A stretch of 64,000 bases of DNA, taken from Gammaproteobacteria bacterium (GTDB lineage: Bacteria; Pseudomonadota; Gammaproteobacteria; Pseudomonadales; Azotimanducaceae_A). The stretch's first letter is position 1. Every line of letters starts with the position of its first letter. This document shows positions 15,995-25,489 of this stretch, in pieces. The stretch covers positions 62,001 through 126,000 of the forward strand of contig DUAT01000171.1 of NCBI GenBank assembly GCA_012960755.1, given 5' to 3'. Under the pieces are notes generated by a model. The model did not search any database. It was not told the DNA's origin and worked only from the letters and a program-made list of their open reading frames with translations. The position numbers were made by a program, and so were the translations under genes.

Positions 15995-16480
15995 ATGGCC
16001 GGATACTATTTTGAAGAATTCGAAGAAGGGCAGGTATTTGATCACGAGGTTCGGCGGACGGTCACTGAATACGACAACATGATGTTCAGCTGCATGACGA
16101 TGAATACTCAACCTTTGCATATCGATGCAGAGTTTTCCAAAAACAGCATGTATGGAGAGCGAATCGTCAACAGCATGTTCACACTGGCGCTTGTGGTAGG
16201 CATACAGGTTACCGACTTAACCCTGGGCACAACCCTTGGAAACCTCGGTATGACAGATATCAGTTTTCCACGCCCCACCTTACATGGCGACACTATTCAC
16301 GTACGCACGACGGTATTGGACAAACGCCTCAGTAAATCCAGAAACGATTCCGGCATCGTAAATTTCTGCCATGAAGGGTTTAACCAGAAAGATGAACTTG
16401 TCGCCACGGTAAAGCGTACCGCGCTGATGGCAATTCGCCCAGTGGAATCAGGGGCGACTGAATCTGGGGCCACGACGTGA
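15995..16480 (+). CDS. MaoC-like acyl-CoA hydratase
   Basis: A 161-residue single hot-dog domain. The hydratase motif region reads NTQPLHIDAEFSKNSMYGERIVNSMFTLAL, with the Asp and His of the R-specific enoyl-CoA hydratase active site (Asn in place of the usual Asp before PLH). It adds water to an unsaturated acyl-CoA. The next gene, a CoA-ester lyase, starts inside its stop codon (GTGA), so the hydrated product is probably the lyase substrate. This order matches pathways that cleave malyl-CoA, methylmalyl-CoA or citramalyl-CoA. The tail ESGATESGATT is a short duplication. GGGAG precedes the ATG. Confidence 0.88.
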   Translation: MAGYYFEEFEEGQVFDHEVRRTVTEYDNMMFSCMTMNTQPLHIDAEFSKNSMYGERIVNSMFTLALVVGIQVTDLTLGTTLGNLGMTDISFPRPTLHGDTIHVRTTVLDKRLSKSRNDSGIVNFCHEGFNQKDELVATVKRTALMAIRPVESGATESGATT

Positions 16481-17355
16481 GATCAATGCTATTTCTCCCC
16501 GCCGACAGTGAAAAGAAGATTGCCAAGGGTGAAGGTACCCGCTCAGACGGGTTGATTCTTGATCTCGAAGATTCGATCGCGCTGGGGAGAAAAGTTGAGG
16601 GAAGACGCCTGGCCAGGGAGTACCTTGATTCAAACCCGCCTGCTACGCGGACTAAAAAACTGATGGTTCGTGTTAACCCCCTGGATGGGGACATGACACT
16701 CGATGATCTGGCGGCGGTGGTGGGTGGCGCCCCGGACTATATTATTTTACCCAAATACCGAACCAGGGAAGATGTCATCCGCCTCGATCATTACCTGAGC
16801 GCACTGGAAGTTCGCGAAGGTGTTGCGTTGGGACATACCAGGATTCTGGTGATCGGTACCGAAACCGGCCAGGCCCTGTTTAACCTTGGCGGCCTGACTG
16901 ACTGCAGTGCTCGATTATCTTACGTCAGTTGGGGCGAATTCGACCTTTCTGCCGATGTTGGCGCTGAAACCCATCGTCTACCAGACGGCAATTGGGATGA
17001 CCTGTTCCGCACAGCAAGAAGCCTCTGTATTGCAGCGGCGGCGTCTGCGGGAATAGAACCCTGTAACACGGTGTTTACTGATTTCCGGGATGATGCCGGT
17101 TTGAGACAAGCCTGTGAAGGCGCCAGGCGCGCGGGTTTTACCTGTATGATGGCAATCCACCCAAACCAGGTTGATATCATCAACGAGGCGTTTTCAATTA
17201 CGGAAGAGCAACTGGTCTGGTCACAAAGAGTCGTAGAGGACTTTGAATCCAATCCCGATGTTGGTGTTGTAGGACTCGACGGGATCATGTTGGACAAACC
17301 CCACTATACCCAGGCGAAAAGGATGATTGAGCGGGCAGCTGCCACTAGCCCCTGA
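16477..17355 (+). CDS. CoA-ester lyase, HpcH/HpaI-CitE family
   Basis: A 292-residue aldolase-type enzyme that splits 3-hydroxyacyl-CoA esters such as malyl-CoA, methylmalyl-CoA or citramalyl-CoA. The N-terminus MRSMLFLPADSEKKIAKG and GLILDLEDSIALGRK, plus VNPLDG, are the standard CitE-family signatures; the metal ligands fall in IGTETGQAL (Glu) and WGEFDLSADVGAE (Asp). The start is GTG 16477 overlapping the MaoC stop; ATG 16486 is a possible alternative. The genes are translationally coupled. A CoA ligase on the opposite strand just downstream could supply the CoA ester. Confidence 0.9.
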   Translation: MRSMLFLPADSEKKIAKGEGTRSDGLILDLEDSIALGRKVEGRRLAREYLDSNPPATRTKKLMVRVNPLDGDMTLDDLAAVVGGAPDYIILPKYRTREDVIRLDHYLSALEVREGVALGHTRILVIGTETGQALFNLGGLTDCSARLSYVSWGEFDLSADVGAETHRLPDGNWDDLFRTARSLCIAAAASAGIEPCNTVFTDFRDDAGLRQACEGARRAGFTCMMAIHPNQVDIINEAFSITEEQLVWSQRVVEDFESNPDVGVVGLDGIMLDKPHYTQAKRMIERAAATSP

Positions 17356-17395
17356 GTTAAAAAAACCAGACTCTCCAGGCCCTGAAAATCAAAGG

Positions 17396-18931
17396 TCACA
17401 ATCGCTGCCGCAATTCCCTTTTCAACACCTTGCCGTAATTATTCTTCGGCAGGCTGTCGACGAAGTGATAGCTTTTTGGGCGCTTGAATCTCGCCATGTG
17501 ATTGAGACACCAGTCATCACATTGTTCGCTGGCAAGATCGTGTCCTGTAGCAATCACCACGAAGGCGATAACCGTCTCTCCCCATTCCGGGTCAGCTTTG
17601 CCAACCACGGCAACCTCTGCAACCGCTTTGTGTTGCAGCAGCACCTCTTCCACTTCCCTGGGATAAATATTAGTGCCGCCACTGATGATCATGTCTTTGC
17701 TGCGATCTTTTAGCGTCAGGTATCCATGTTGATTCAACACTCCCATGTCTCCGGTGTGCAACCAACCATCGACGATGGTTTCACTGGTGGCTTCAGGGTT
17801 GGCCCAGTAGCCAAGCATTACGGTATCCCCTTTAACAAGAATTTCGCCGACTTCTCCAGCCGGTAAAACTTCACCGGAGGCGTTGACGATTTCAAGTTCG
17901 ATTGGCATCTGCGCTGTACCCACTGAAGCCAGCACGTCATCGAGGGGCATATGCTCACGTTCAAGATGGTCTTCTTTAGCCAGGCAGGTAATTGTCATGG
18001 GTGTTTCACCCTGACCGTAAATCTGGATAAATCTGTTTCCAAATCGAGCCATCGCTGACTTTATATCAGCGACATACATTGGCCCGCCACCATAGATAAT
18101 TGACTTGAGGTTACTGGTTTTCACATCGTATGGTAAATCTGCTGCCACCAGTCGATGTATCATTGTCGGTGCAGCGAACATGCTTACCCGGGGGTGATAT
18201 TGGAGCAATTCGAATATTTCCCGGGCATCAAAACTGTCACTGCGGCTGACCACCTGTTGTGCGCCTTTTGCGATATTGGGGAATATATATAATCCGGAGC
18301 CGTGTGACATCGGGGCGGCATGCAGCAGGGTGTCACCGGCGTCGATACTGTCGACGCTTGAGAAATAGCTCTGGGTCATCACCAGCAGGTTACGATGACT
18401 CATCATCGCGCCTTTGGGTTGACCCGTTGTACCGCTGGTATAGAAAAGCCAGGCCAGATCGTCAGGTTCACAGGTTTGTATTGGCAACGCAGGAAATTCA
18501 TACATGGCACTGTATTGTTGGCTGTGCACCGATATGACGGAATCTGATCCGCCAGTTGGGTCAGAGACACTTGCGGACGTACAAACAGGGAATAGTGTGA
18601 CGAAATCCTCGGTGATAAATAAGGTCGAGGCACCGGAGTTTCGCAGGATGTAGTCGAACTCGTTCTTGTGTAGCTTGGCGTTAATCGGGACGGCGGCGAG
18701 TCCGGCGTGTAATACTGCCAGCAACACTTCGATATATTCCGGGCAATTTTTCATGATGAGTGCAACGCGGTCGCCCGGCTGATGGTGCAGTTCATTGCGT
18801 AAATAGCCAGCGATGCCCTCAACACGTCGGCCGAGTTGTTGGTAGTTACAGTGTACCGTTTTACCACTTATCACCGCGGTTAAGGATGGAAATCGGGTGG
18901 CTGTTTTGCGTAACAAAGACGCGATATTCAT
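17396..18931 (-). CDS. AMP-dependent acyl-CoA synthetase
   Basis: A 511-residue ANL ligase. Motifs in order are LFYTSGTTGQPKGAMMSH near residue 165, the adenine motif QIYGQGETPMT near 293, LHTGDMGVLNQHGYLTLKDRSKDMIISGGTNIYP near 395, and the catalytic lysine region NYGKVLKREL at the end. It forms an acyl-adenylate and then an acyl-CoA. AGGGAATTT precedes ATG 18931. It converges with the CitE-like gene, and only 40 bases separate them. It is a different sub-type from the ligase at 2531. Confidence 0.9.
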   Translation of the reverse strand: MNIASLLRKTATRFPSLTAVISGKTVHCNYQQLGRRVEGIAGYLRNELHHQPGDRVALIMKNCPEYIEVLLAVLHAGLAAVPINAKLHKNEFDYILRNSGASTLFITEDFVTLFPVCTSASVSDPTGGSDSVISVHSQQYSAMYEFPALPIQTCEPDDLAWLFYTSGTTGQPKGAMMSHRNLLVMTQSYFSSVDSIDAGDTLLHAAPMSHGSGLYIFPNIAKGAQQVVSRSDSFDAREIFELLQYHPRVSMFAAPTMIHRLVAADLPYDVKTSNLKSIIYGGGPMYVADIKSAMARFGNRFIQIYGQGETPMTITCLAKEDHLEREHMPLDDVLASVGTAQMPIELEIVNASGEVLPAGEVGEILVKGDTVMLGYWANPEATSETIVDGWLHTGDMGVLNQHGYLTLKDRSKDMIISGGTNIYPREVEEVLLQHKAVAEVAVVGKADPEWGETVIAFVVIATGHDLASEQCDDWCLNHMARFKRPKSYHFVDSLPKNNYGKVLKRELRQRL

Positions 18932-19024
18932 AAATTCCCTGGTCTGTGAACTACGTGTTACACATCCAAAACTATTGAAGTTACTTATGCAAGGGGCGCA
19001 CTGAAAATGATCCCTTAGCTTCTA

Positions 19025-19151
19025 ATTAGTGCTTATCCACAAATAGGTGAATTTCGTCTTCAGCACCCTACTTTGCGCATATTGAGTCTATTTTAATAGC
19101 ACAAAACGTGACTGGAAAAGCACACATAATCATTTATGGATAGGCACTAAT
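19025..19151. repeat. 22-bp imperfect inverted repeats flanking 83 bp (MITE-like)
   Basis: ATTAGTGCTTATCCACAAAT at 19025-19044 reappears inverted at 19132-19151, differing at three of twenty positions. The total is 127 bp, with no open frame inside. It sits between a divergent ligase and the Cus locus. No clear target duplication is visible, so a regulatory or RNA structure is also possible. Confidence 0.5.
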
Positions 19152-19209
19152 CAGCCAGGGTGTGAAATGTGTGGTTCAAATTATCCTTGCTTAATGCGAT
19201 AATTGGGAC

Positions 19210-19590
19210 ATGTTCAGCCAAAGAAAAAATCTGGCCATACTCTTAACCATCATTCTGGCGATGCAATCACCTTTGTCATTTGCGTTTTCCTGTGCTCAAT
19301 CATCGCGGGATAATTTTACCGAAACGTCGATGGAAATGATGATGGAAACGCAGATTGGGATGACTCTGTCGCGCCAGGACTGTCATGACGAGATGTCGAA
19401 TCCCGGCACCACTGCGACAGAGGATCAGACTTCATGTCAATCAGGTTGCTGTCTCGCATTATCCGCTCCGGCATTACTGGATGCAGGAACCTTGAGATCA
19501 ATGGTTCCCCGGGAACCTGCAGAATATGCCTTGACTGATCAGTTAGTCACTACCTACCTTAAGTCAGATATTCGTCCTCCAATAAGTTAA
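19210..19590 (+). CDS. Small Cys/Met-rich exported protein upstream of Cus genes
   Basis: A 126-residue protein with a clear signal peptide (KNLAILLTIILAMQSPLSFAFS). The mature part is rich in likely metal ligands: a Met cluster (SMEMMMETQIGM), Cys-His (RQDCHDEMS) and a Cys cluster ending SCQSGCCLALSAP. It precedes the outer-membrane factor of a copper/silver-type efflux system by about 80 bases on the same strand. Small proteins at this position in other metal loci (CopL/DUF2946-like) bind metal in the periplasm or tune expression. I do not recognise this exact family. Confidence 0.7.
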   Translation: MFSQRKNLAILLTIILAMQSPLSFAFSCAQSSRDNFTETSMEMMMETQIGMTLSRQDCHDEMSNPGTTATEDQTSCQSGCCLALSAPALLDAGTLRSMVPREPAEYALTDQLVTTYLKSDIRPPIS

Positions 19591-19668
19591 GTCACGAAGA
19601 TAGCTGCGTCCGCGTATTCCAGTGCGGCGTGTGTTGTTATTTCTCGCCCGGTATGAGGCCTGGCTTTG

Positions 19669-21033
19669 ATGAGATTTGTGATGATGACTAAAATTTGCGG
19701 TTCTAAAAAGAGTACACCGACGCGACCTCTAATGTCACAAGGTCGGGTTTTATTTGGGTTTATCTGTATTTTGGGATTGAACCCCTATTTGTTTGCAGAA
19801 AGCAGCTACAGTGAGAGAACCCTCGCCTGGGCAGACCTCGTCGAGTTGTCTGTAACCCATGATCCGTGGCTGGTTCGCAGCAAAGCACTGCAAAGCGCTT
19901 CGCTGTTCGAATCTGAGGCGGTAGCGGAGTTACCCGACCCTGTAATGTCGGCTTCTGTTCTGAATTTACCAACCGACTCATTCGATTTTTCGCAGGAACA
20001 GATGACCCAGTTGTGGGTTGGTGTCAGCCAGGAGATTACCAGAGGTACCACACGGGGCTATCGCAAACAGATAAAAGTGCTGGAAGGTGAGGCCCAACAG
20101 ATCGCTCGAACCGCGAGAGTACGACTGATTGAACTGCAGGTTACCGGGTTGTGGCTCGACCTTTATCTGGCCCACAACACCTCTCGACTGATCCGCCAGG
20201 ATAAGCCCCTGTTCCAGCAGTTGGTTGATGTGACCAACGCCAGCTATCGCCATGCATCAAGCGACACCAGCCAACAAGACATAATACGGGTACAGCTTGA
20301 ATTGACACGGTTGGAGGACCGACTGCTAAGACTGAAGGATATCCAGTACAGCCGGAAGCAGGAATTTGCACAATGGCTGCCTGCTTCTTACCTGGGCTCG
20401 AAGATGACCTGGTCACTGTCTGACAGGCTGGAAGTAGAACCGATTATGCGCACCAGTGAAGAATCCCAGCGTGCACTTTTGGCTCGTCACCCGGACTTAC
20501 GTTTAATTGACCGTGCAATTGAAACCAAAAGAGTGGGCCTTTCACTGGCACAGGAATCAACAAAACCCGACTGGAGCGTAAATGCCAGCTACGCTTATCG
20601 CGATGAAGATCGTTTTGGAAATGATCTCGCCGACTTTGTGTCCGTTGGGTTCCGTGTCAAATTGCCTCTGTATAAACAGAAGCGACAGCATAAGAAAATT
20701 GCAGCGGCGGCGGAGCTGGTTTCAGCCGATGAATCGGCTCGGTTAATCAGGTTGCAGCAATTGCTACAACGTTACTTGACAGCCTATGCGTCGCTCGAAT
20801 CACTGGATGAAAGACTGGTGTTGTATCGCGACACACTGCTGGAGCAATTGGCGACCCTCGTGCAGGCGTCCTTGAATGCCTATACGGCGGACCAGGGATC
20901 CTTTTCAGATGTAATGAGAGCATACATTGCCTTGCTGAATGCCAAAATCGAAGTGCAGTCGATGGAAGTCGACCGGTTAAAAACGCTGGCAGAGATTCGA
21001 TATCTTAGTGTAACCAGGGAGGCTGCAGCATGA
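19669..21033 (+). CDS. CusC/CzcC-type outer-membrane efflux factor (TolC family)
   Basis: About 454 residues. It is the outer-membrane channel of a tripartite metal pump; trimers make the exit tunnel for ions passed on by the adaptor and the RND pump. After the leader, ending FGFICILGLNPYLFAES, come two TolC repeat units with long coiled-coil helices, and strand-turn segments such as PDWSVNASYAYRDEDRFGNDLADFVSVGFRVKLPL. The start is ambiguous: ATG 19669 has AGG upstream, but ATG 19732 (MSQGRVLF) would give a shorter, cleaner signal peptide. The stop overlaps the next start as ATGA. Confidence 0.85.
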   Translation: MRFVMMTKICGSKKSTPTRPLMSQGRVLFGFICILGLNPYLFAESSYSERTLAWADLVELSVTHDPWLVRSKALQSASLFESEAVAELPDPVMSASVLNLPTDSFDFSQEQMTQLWVGVSQEITRGTTRGYRKQIKVLEGEAQQIARTARVRLIELQVTGLWLDLYLAHNTSRLIRQDKPLFQQLVDVTNASYRHASSDTSQQDIIRVQLELTRLEDRLLRLKDIQYSRKQEFAQWLPASYLGSKMTWSLSDRLEVEPIMRTSEESQRALLARHPDLRLIDRAIETKRVGLSLAQESTKPDWSVNASYAYRDEDRFGNDLADFVSVGFRVKLPLYKQKRQHKKIAAAAELVSADESARLIRLQQLLQRYLTAYASLESLDERLVLYRDTLLEQLATLVQASLNAYTADQGSFSDVMRAYIALLNAKIEVQSMEVDRLKTLAEIRYLSVTREAAA

Positions 21034-22277
21034 GAAATGTGTTGGGAAAGTTATCCTTAACCGTGATGGGAGTTGTTATCGGCATCGCGATAGTTTTCGG
21101 TTTCTTCCCTTCGCAGGAAGCAACTATGGTCGAGGTGAAGAAGCAGGAAAAGCAGCCTCTTTACTGGGTCGCACCCATGGATGCAGATTTTCGTCGGGAT
21201 TCCCCCGGTAAATCACCCATGGGCATGGACCTGATTCCAGTCTTTGCTGACAGCACATTAGGTAAAGGTGTGATTAAAGTTTCCGCGAATGTGGAACATA
21301 ACCTGGGAGTAAAAACCACCCGGGTTCGCCGTGGTTTGATGAATAGCAGTATTATCGCGTTAGCAGATGTGCAATATAACGAAGAGCTGATAACACGTGT
21401 TTATCCCAGGGTAGAAGGCTGGGTCGAGAAACTATTCGTTAAGAGTCTGGGGCAATCTGTTGAAGCAGGGGAGGCTCTATACGAAATATATTCGCCCCAT
21501 CTCGTCCACGCCCAGCATGAATTGCTGACAGCATTGAAACAAGGCAACAAGATGCTGATTGCATCGGCGCGGGAGCGATTGGAATCCCTCCAGGTGCCTG
21601 AGTCAGACATTGCTCGATTGGGCGAACCGGGTGGCGCAGATAGAATGCTAAAACGCACGATAACAATCTATACGCCACGCTCTGGGGTCGTCAGCTACCT
21701 CGGGATTCGCGAGGGGAATTTTGTCAAACCAGGCACGCTTATACTGACCATTGCAGGAATGGAATCTGTCTGGGTGACTGCAGACGTATTTGAAAATGAT
21801 GTGATGAATATCAATACCGGTGACCCGGTCGAGCTTGAATTTGATGCGCTGGCCGGGCTGACAAGGCATGCCCGTGTTGATTTCGTGTATCCGGCGCTCG
21901 ACCAAAAGACCAGAACATTGAAAATTCGCAGCACAGTCGAAAATAGAGATGGTCGACTCAAGGCGGGTATGTATGCGAAAGCATTCATACAGTCCGAGTC
22001 AACTAACGAGAGCATTCTGGTGCCGAAGAATGCCGTCATTCGAACAGCGTCGCAAAATCGGGTGGTGTTAAAGACCGATGAGGGGGAATACAAGTCTATT
22101 GTTGTAGAACTGGGTCGCATCAATACAATGGAAGCGGAGATCTTGCAGGGATTGGAGCCTGGGGATGAAGTGGTTGTCCAGGCGCAGTTTCTGTTGGACT
22201 CTGAATCGAGTGTGGTTTCAGACTTCCAGCGTATTGGGTTAACTGACATGGATCGAGGCGTGGTCCATGATAAATAA
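21030..22277 (+). CDS. CusB-type periplasmic adaptor (membrane-fusion protein)
   Basis: 415 residues. An N-terminal membrane anchor is followed by a variant heavy-metal-binding domain (YWVAPMDADFRRDSPGKSPMGMDLIPVF), then barrel-sandwich and beta-barrel parts with a helical hairpin. In the binding domain the usual cysteines are replaced (CPM to APM, CPxCGM to SPMGM), leaving Met as the metal-binding residues, as in many CusB relatives. It couples the pump to the outer-membrane channel and may load Cu(I) or Ag(I) onto the pump. It overlaps the genes on both sides (ATGA upstream, 11 bases downstream). Confidence 0.9.
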   Translation: MRNVLGKLSLTVMGVVIGIAIVFGFFPSQEATMVEVKKQEKQPLYWVAPMDADFRRDSPGKSPMGMDLIPVFADSTLGKGVIKVSANVEHNLGVKTTRVRRGLMNSSIIALADVQYNEELITRVYPRVEGWVEKLFVKSLGQSVEAGEALYEIYSPHLVHAQHELLTALKQGNKMLIASARERLESLQVPESDIARLGEPGGADRMLKRTITIYTPRSGVVSYLGIREGNFVKPGTLILTIAGMESVWVTADVFENDVMNINTGDPVELEFDALAGLTRHARVDFVYPALDQKTRTLKIRSTVENRDGRLKAGMYAKAFIQSESTNESILVPKNAVIRTASQNRVVLKTDEGEYKSIVVELGRINTMEAEILQGLEPGDEVVVQAQFLLDSESSVVSDFQRIGLTDMDRGVVHDK

Positions 22278-25200
22278 GGTTATCGACTGGTCTATTGAGA
22301 ACCGGTTTTTCGTAATCCTGATAACTGTTGCCTGGATAGGTTTCGGTATTTATTCCATCAGCAATACATCGGTTGATGCGATACCCGATTTGTCTGATGT
22401 TCAGGTGATAATTAAGACCAACTACCCTGGTCAGGCGCCCCAGGTCGTTGAAGATCACGTCACTTATCCTATCAGCACGGCGATGTTGTCAGTACCCGGC
22501 GCGACTAATGTTCGTGGTTTTTCCTTCTTTGGTGATTCTTTTGTTTATGTCATTTTTAATGATGATACCGATATCTATTGGGCTCGCAGCCGGGTGTTGG
22601 AATATCTCAACCAGGTCGCCTCGACCTTGCCTGAAAACGCCAAACCCCAATTGGGTCCTGATGCCACGGGCGTAGGCTGGGTCTACATTTACACCCTGAT
22701 TGACACTCTCGGTAAACATGATGTGAGTGAACTGCGTAGTTTGCAGGACTGGTTTTTAAAATATGAACTACAAGCTGTTTCCGGGGTGTCAGAAGTGGCG
22801 ACAGCAGGAGGCATGGTTAAACAGTACCAGGTTGAAATCGATCCCCACAAATTGCAAGCCTTTGGTTTACCGCTGGCACAGATCAGAATGGCAATCACCC
22901 GGGGAAACCAGGAGACAGGGGCATCTGTGGTTGAAATGGCAGAAGCAGAGTACATGTTGCGTGCCACGGGTTACATCAAGAGCATTGAAGATCTTGAAAG
23001 CATCCCACTCGGGATAAATCAGCGAGGTGTGCCCCTGCTGTTAAAGGATGTAGCCGATATTAGATTAGGGCCTAAAATGCGCCGGGGTGTGACGGATTAC
23101 AATGGTTTGGGTGAGAGTGTCGGCGGCATCGTGGTGATGCGTTTCGGAGAAAACGCCCAGCAAACAATAGAAGCGGTGAAAGAGAAACTAGCCACCTTAC
23201 AAAATGGGTTGCCGAAAGGAGTAGAGATAGTATCCGTCTATGATCGTAGTAAATTGATTACCAGCGCCATTGATAATCTGCTGGAAAAGCTACTGGAAGA
23301 AATCGTTGTGGTGTCAATAATCTGCTTATTGTTTTTGTTCCATTTTCGTTCCGCCGTCGTTGTCATGCTGGTCCTGCCTATCGGTGTCATGTCCGCCATC
23401 GTGATCATGCACATGCAGGGGATGAACGCCAACATTATGTCGTTAGGAGGAATTGCCATCGCAATTGGCGCGATGGTTGATGGCGCGATTGTGATGATCG
23501 AGAATCTGCATAAAAAGATCGAAATTGCAGGCCAGGATGATGGCGCGAGATGGCCGCGGGTAAAGGAAGCAGCGCAACAAGTTGGCCCGGCCTTGTTTTT
23601 TAGCCTGCTGATCATAACCGTTAGTTTTGCACCTGTGTTTGCGCTGGAAGCGCAAGAGGGCAGGTTGTTTTCACCGCTGGCGTATACTAAAACCTATGCC
23701 ATGGGCGCAGCCGCAATACTCACCATAACGCTGGTGCCGGTGTTGATGGGGTATCTTGTCAAAGGAAAGATACAGGCAGAAGAAAACAATCAGCTTAACC
23801 GCCTGGTAAAGAGGGCTTACATTCCCACACTCGTCCTTGTACTCAACAATCCGCGTAAAACATTGATCGCAACCCTGTTGCTTTTATTGTTGGGGTTGTG
23901 GCCCCTGGGACAGCTGGGGAGTGAATTTATGCCACCCCTGGACGAAGGAGACTTGATGTATATGCCGACCACCTATCCGGGTTTGTCCATTGGCGAGGCG
24001 AGAAAAATACTCCAGCTGACAGACAGGATGATAATGACCGTGCCGGAAGTCGCCTCTGTGTTTGGCAAAATAGGGCGGGCAGAAACAGCGACAGACCCGG
24101 CTCCGTTGACCATGATAGAGACATTTGTGCAGTTGAAACCGAGGTCTGAGTGGCGTGAAGGAATGGATTCGAAGAAACTAAGACGAGAGTTTGACAATTT
24201 GATTAGCATTCCAGGATTAAAAACGAATGCCTGGGTTATGCCGATAAAGACCCGTATTGACATGTTGGCGACGGGGATAAAAACCCCTGTCGGAGTGAAA
24301 ATAGCTGGCCCTGATCTTGCCACCATTCAAAAAATAGGTGAGGACCTGGAGCGAATCATCGAAGAAGTGCCGGGCACTGCCTCGGTATATTCTGAACGTG
24401 TTTCCGGTGGAAGGTATCTGACAATTGATATCAATCGTGTTGAAGCGGCACGCTTTGGTCTGAATATACGCGATGTTCAGGACGTCCTGGCGATGGCTGT
24501 GGGTGGCGTCACCATCGGCCTCAGTGTCGAGGGTCTGGAACGATATCCCATCAATATTCGATACCCGCAGGAATACAGAGACTCAGTGGAGAGCCTTCGT
24601 GCACTGCCAATAGTCACCCCCTCAGGGTTGGTGTTGGCCTTAGCAGATGTAGCAGCCATTCGAATAGAAGATGGACCGCCAGGAATAAAAAGTGAGAATG
24701 CGCGAATTAATGGCTGGACGTTTATCGATATTAAAGATGTTGATGTCGGCACTTATGTTGAAAATGCGATACAAATGGTGGACGATCGCCTGCAAATTCC
24801 GCCGGGATACTCCATCAAGTGGTCCGGTCAGTATGAATACATGGTTCGGGCCAAGGAGCGGTTAAGTTTACTTGGACCCCTCACGGTGTTGATCATTGCG
24901 TTGTTGTTGTATGCAAACTTTCGACGCCCCCAGGAGGTGTTGATTCTCCTTGGGACGTTACCTTTAAGCCTTATCGGTGGGGTCTGGCTGCTGTATCTGT
25001 ATGATTACAACATATCGGTTGCGGTGGGCGTTGGTTTTATTGCCCTTGCCGGTGTGTCAATTGAAATTGGAATGATAGTGCTGGTTTATTTAAACGACTC
25101 ATACCAGGCATCGATGCAGGCAGCCAAGGGTCTAGACAGAAAAAGACTGATTGGCGTCATTGTTGAAGGGGCAGGACGCCGGATACGTCCGGTAATCATG

Positions 25201-25386
25201 ACTGTGGCGGCGACGATTGTGGGATTACTGCCTATACTGTTCGGTTCCGGCACTGGTTCTGAAGTGATGACGCGCATGGCCGCTCCGATGGTGGGTGGAA
25301 TGTTATCCGCATTTGTACTGACGATGTTGGTGTTACCCGTGATATTCCTCGAATGGAAAGCATTCGGCATTAACGACGGTGAATGA
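22267..25386 (+). CDS. CusA-type metal RND exporter
   Basis: 1039 residues, twelve membrane helices and two large periplasmic loops. It is a heavy-metal-type RND pump that exports ions by proton exchange. Features match the Cu/Ag subgroup: the methionine positions used by CusA fall in GDLMYMPTTYPG, APLTMIETF and RIDMLATGIKTP. The TM4 proton-relay motif is GAMVDGAIVMIEN, where E. coli CusA has DAA. The initial MINKVIDWSIENRFFVILI and DVQVIIKTNYPGQAPQVVEDHVTYP are standard. Together with the previous two genes it forms a complete CusCBA-type system; Zn/Co substrates are less likely but not excluded. Confidence 0.93.
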   Translation: MINKVIDWSIENRFFVILITVAWIGFGIYSISNTSVDAIPDLSDVQVIIKTNYPGQAPQVVEDHVTYPISTAMLSVPGATNVRGFSFFGDSFVYVIFNDDTDIYWARSRVLEYLNQVASTLPENAKPQLGPDATGVGWVYIYTLIDTLGKHDVSELRSLQDWFLKYELQAVSGVSEVATAGGMVKQYQVEIDPHKLQAFGLPLAQIRMAITRGNQETGASVVEMAEAEYMLRATGYIKSIEDLESIPLGINQRGVPLLLKDVADIRLGPKMRRGVTDYNGLGESVGGIVVMRFGENAQQTIEAVKEKLATLQNGLPKGVEIVSVYDRSKLITSAIDNLLEKLLEEIVVVSIICLLFLFHFRSAVVVMLVLPIGVMSAIVIMHMQGMNANIMSLGGIAIAIGAMVDGAIVMIENLHKKIEIAGQDDGARWPRVKEAAQQVGPALFFSLLIITVSFAPVFALEAQEGRLFSPLAYTKTYAMGAAAILTITLVPVLMGYLVKGKIQAEENNQLNRLVKRAYIPTLVLVLNNPRKTLIATLLLLLLGLWPLGQLGSEFMPPLDEGDLMYMPTTYPGLSIGEARKILQLTDRMIMTVPEVASVFGKIGRAETATDPAPLTMIETFVQLKPRSEWREGMDSKKLRREFDNLISIPGLKTNAWVMPIKTRIDMLATGIKTPVGVKIAGPDLATIQKIGEDLERIIEEVPGTASVYSERVSGGRYLTIDINRVEAARFGLNIRDVQDVLAMAVGGVTIGLSVEGLERYPINIRYPQEYRDSVESLRALPIVTPSGLVLALADVAAIRIEDGPPGIKSENARINGWTFIDIKDVDVGTYVENAIQMVDDRLQIPPGYSIKWSGQYEYMVRAKERLSLLGPLTVLIIALLLYANFRRPQEVLILLGTLPLSLIGGVWLLYLYDYNISVAVGVGFIALAGVSIEIGMIVLVYLNDSYQASMQAAKGLDRKRLIGVIVEGAGRRIRPVIMTVAATIVGLLPILFGSGTGSEVMTRMAAPMVGGMLSAFVLTMLVLPVIFLEWKAFGINDGE

Positions 25387-25489
25387 GTTTCACTTTGGGG
25401 TGAGACAATCAGGCTTCGCACGGTTGGTACCCATACTCGACCCGAATGCAAAAATTCATTATGCTCGATCTTCTACGGGAGGTGCGACC

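Noticed and set aside
19033..19041. TTATCCACA as a DnaA box / origin
   Set aside because: A single box inside one arm of the inverted repeat, with no cluster, AT-rich unwinding region or origin genes.
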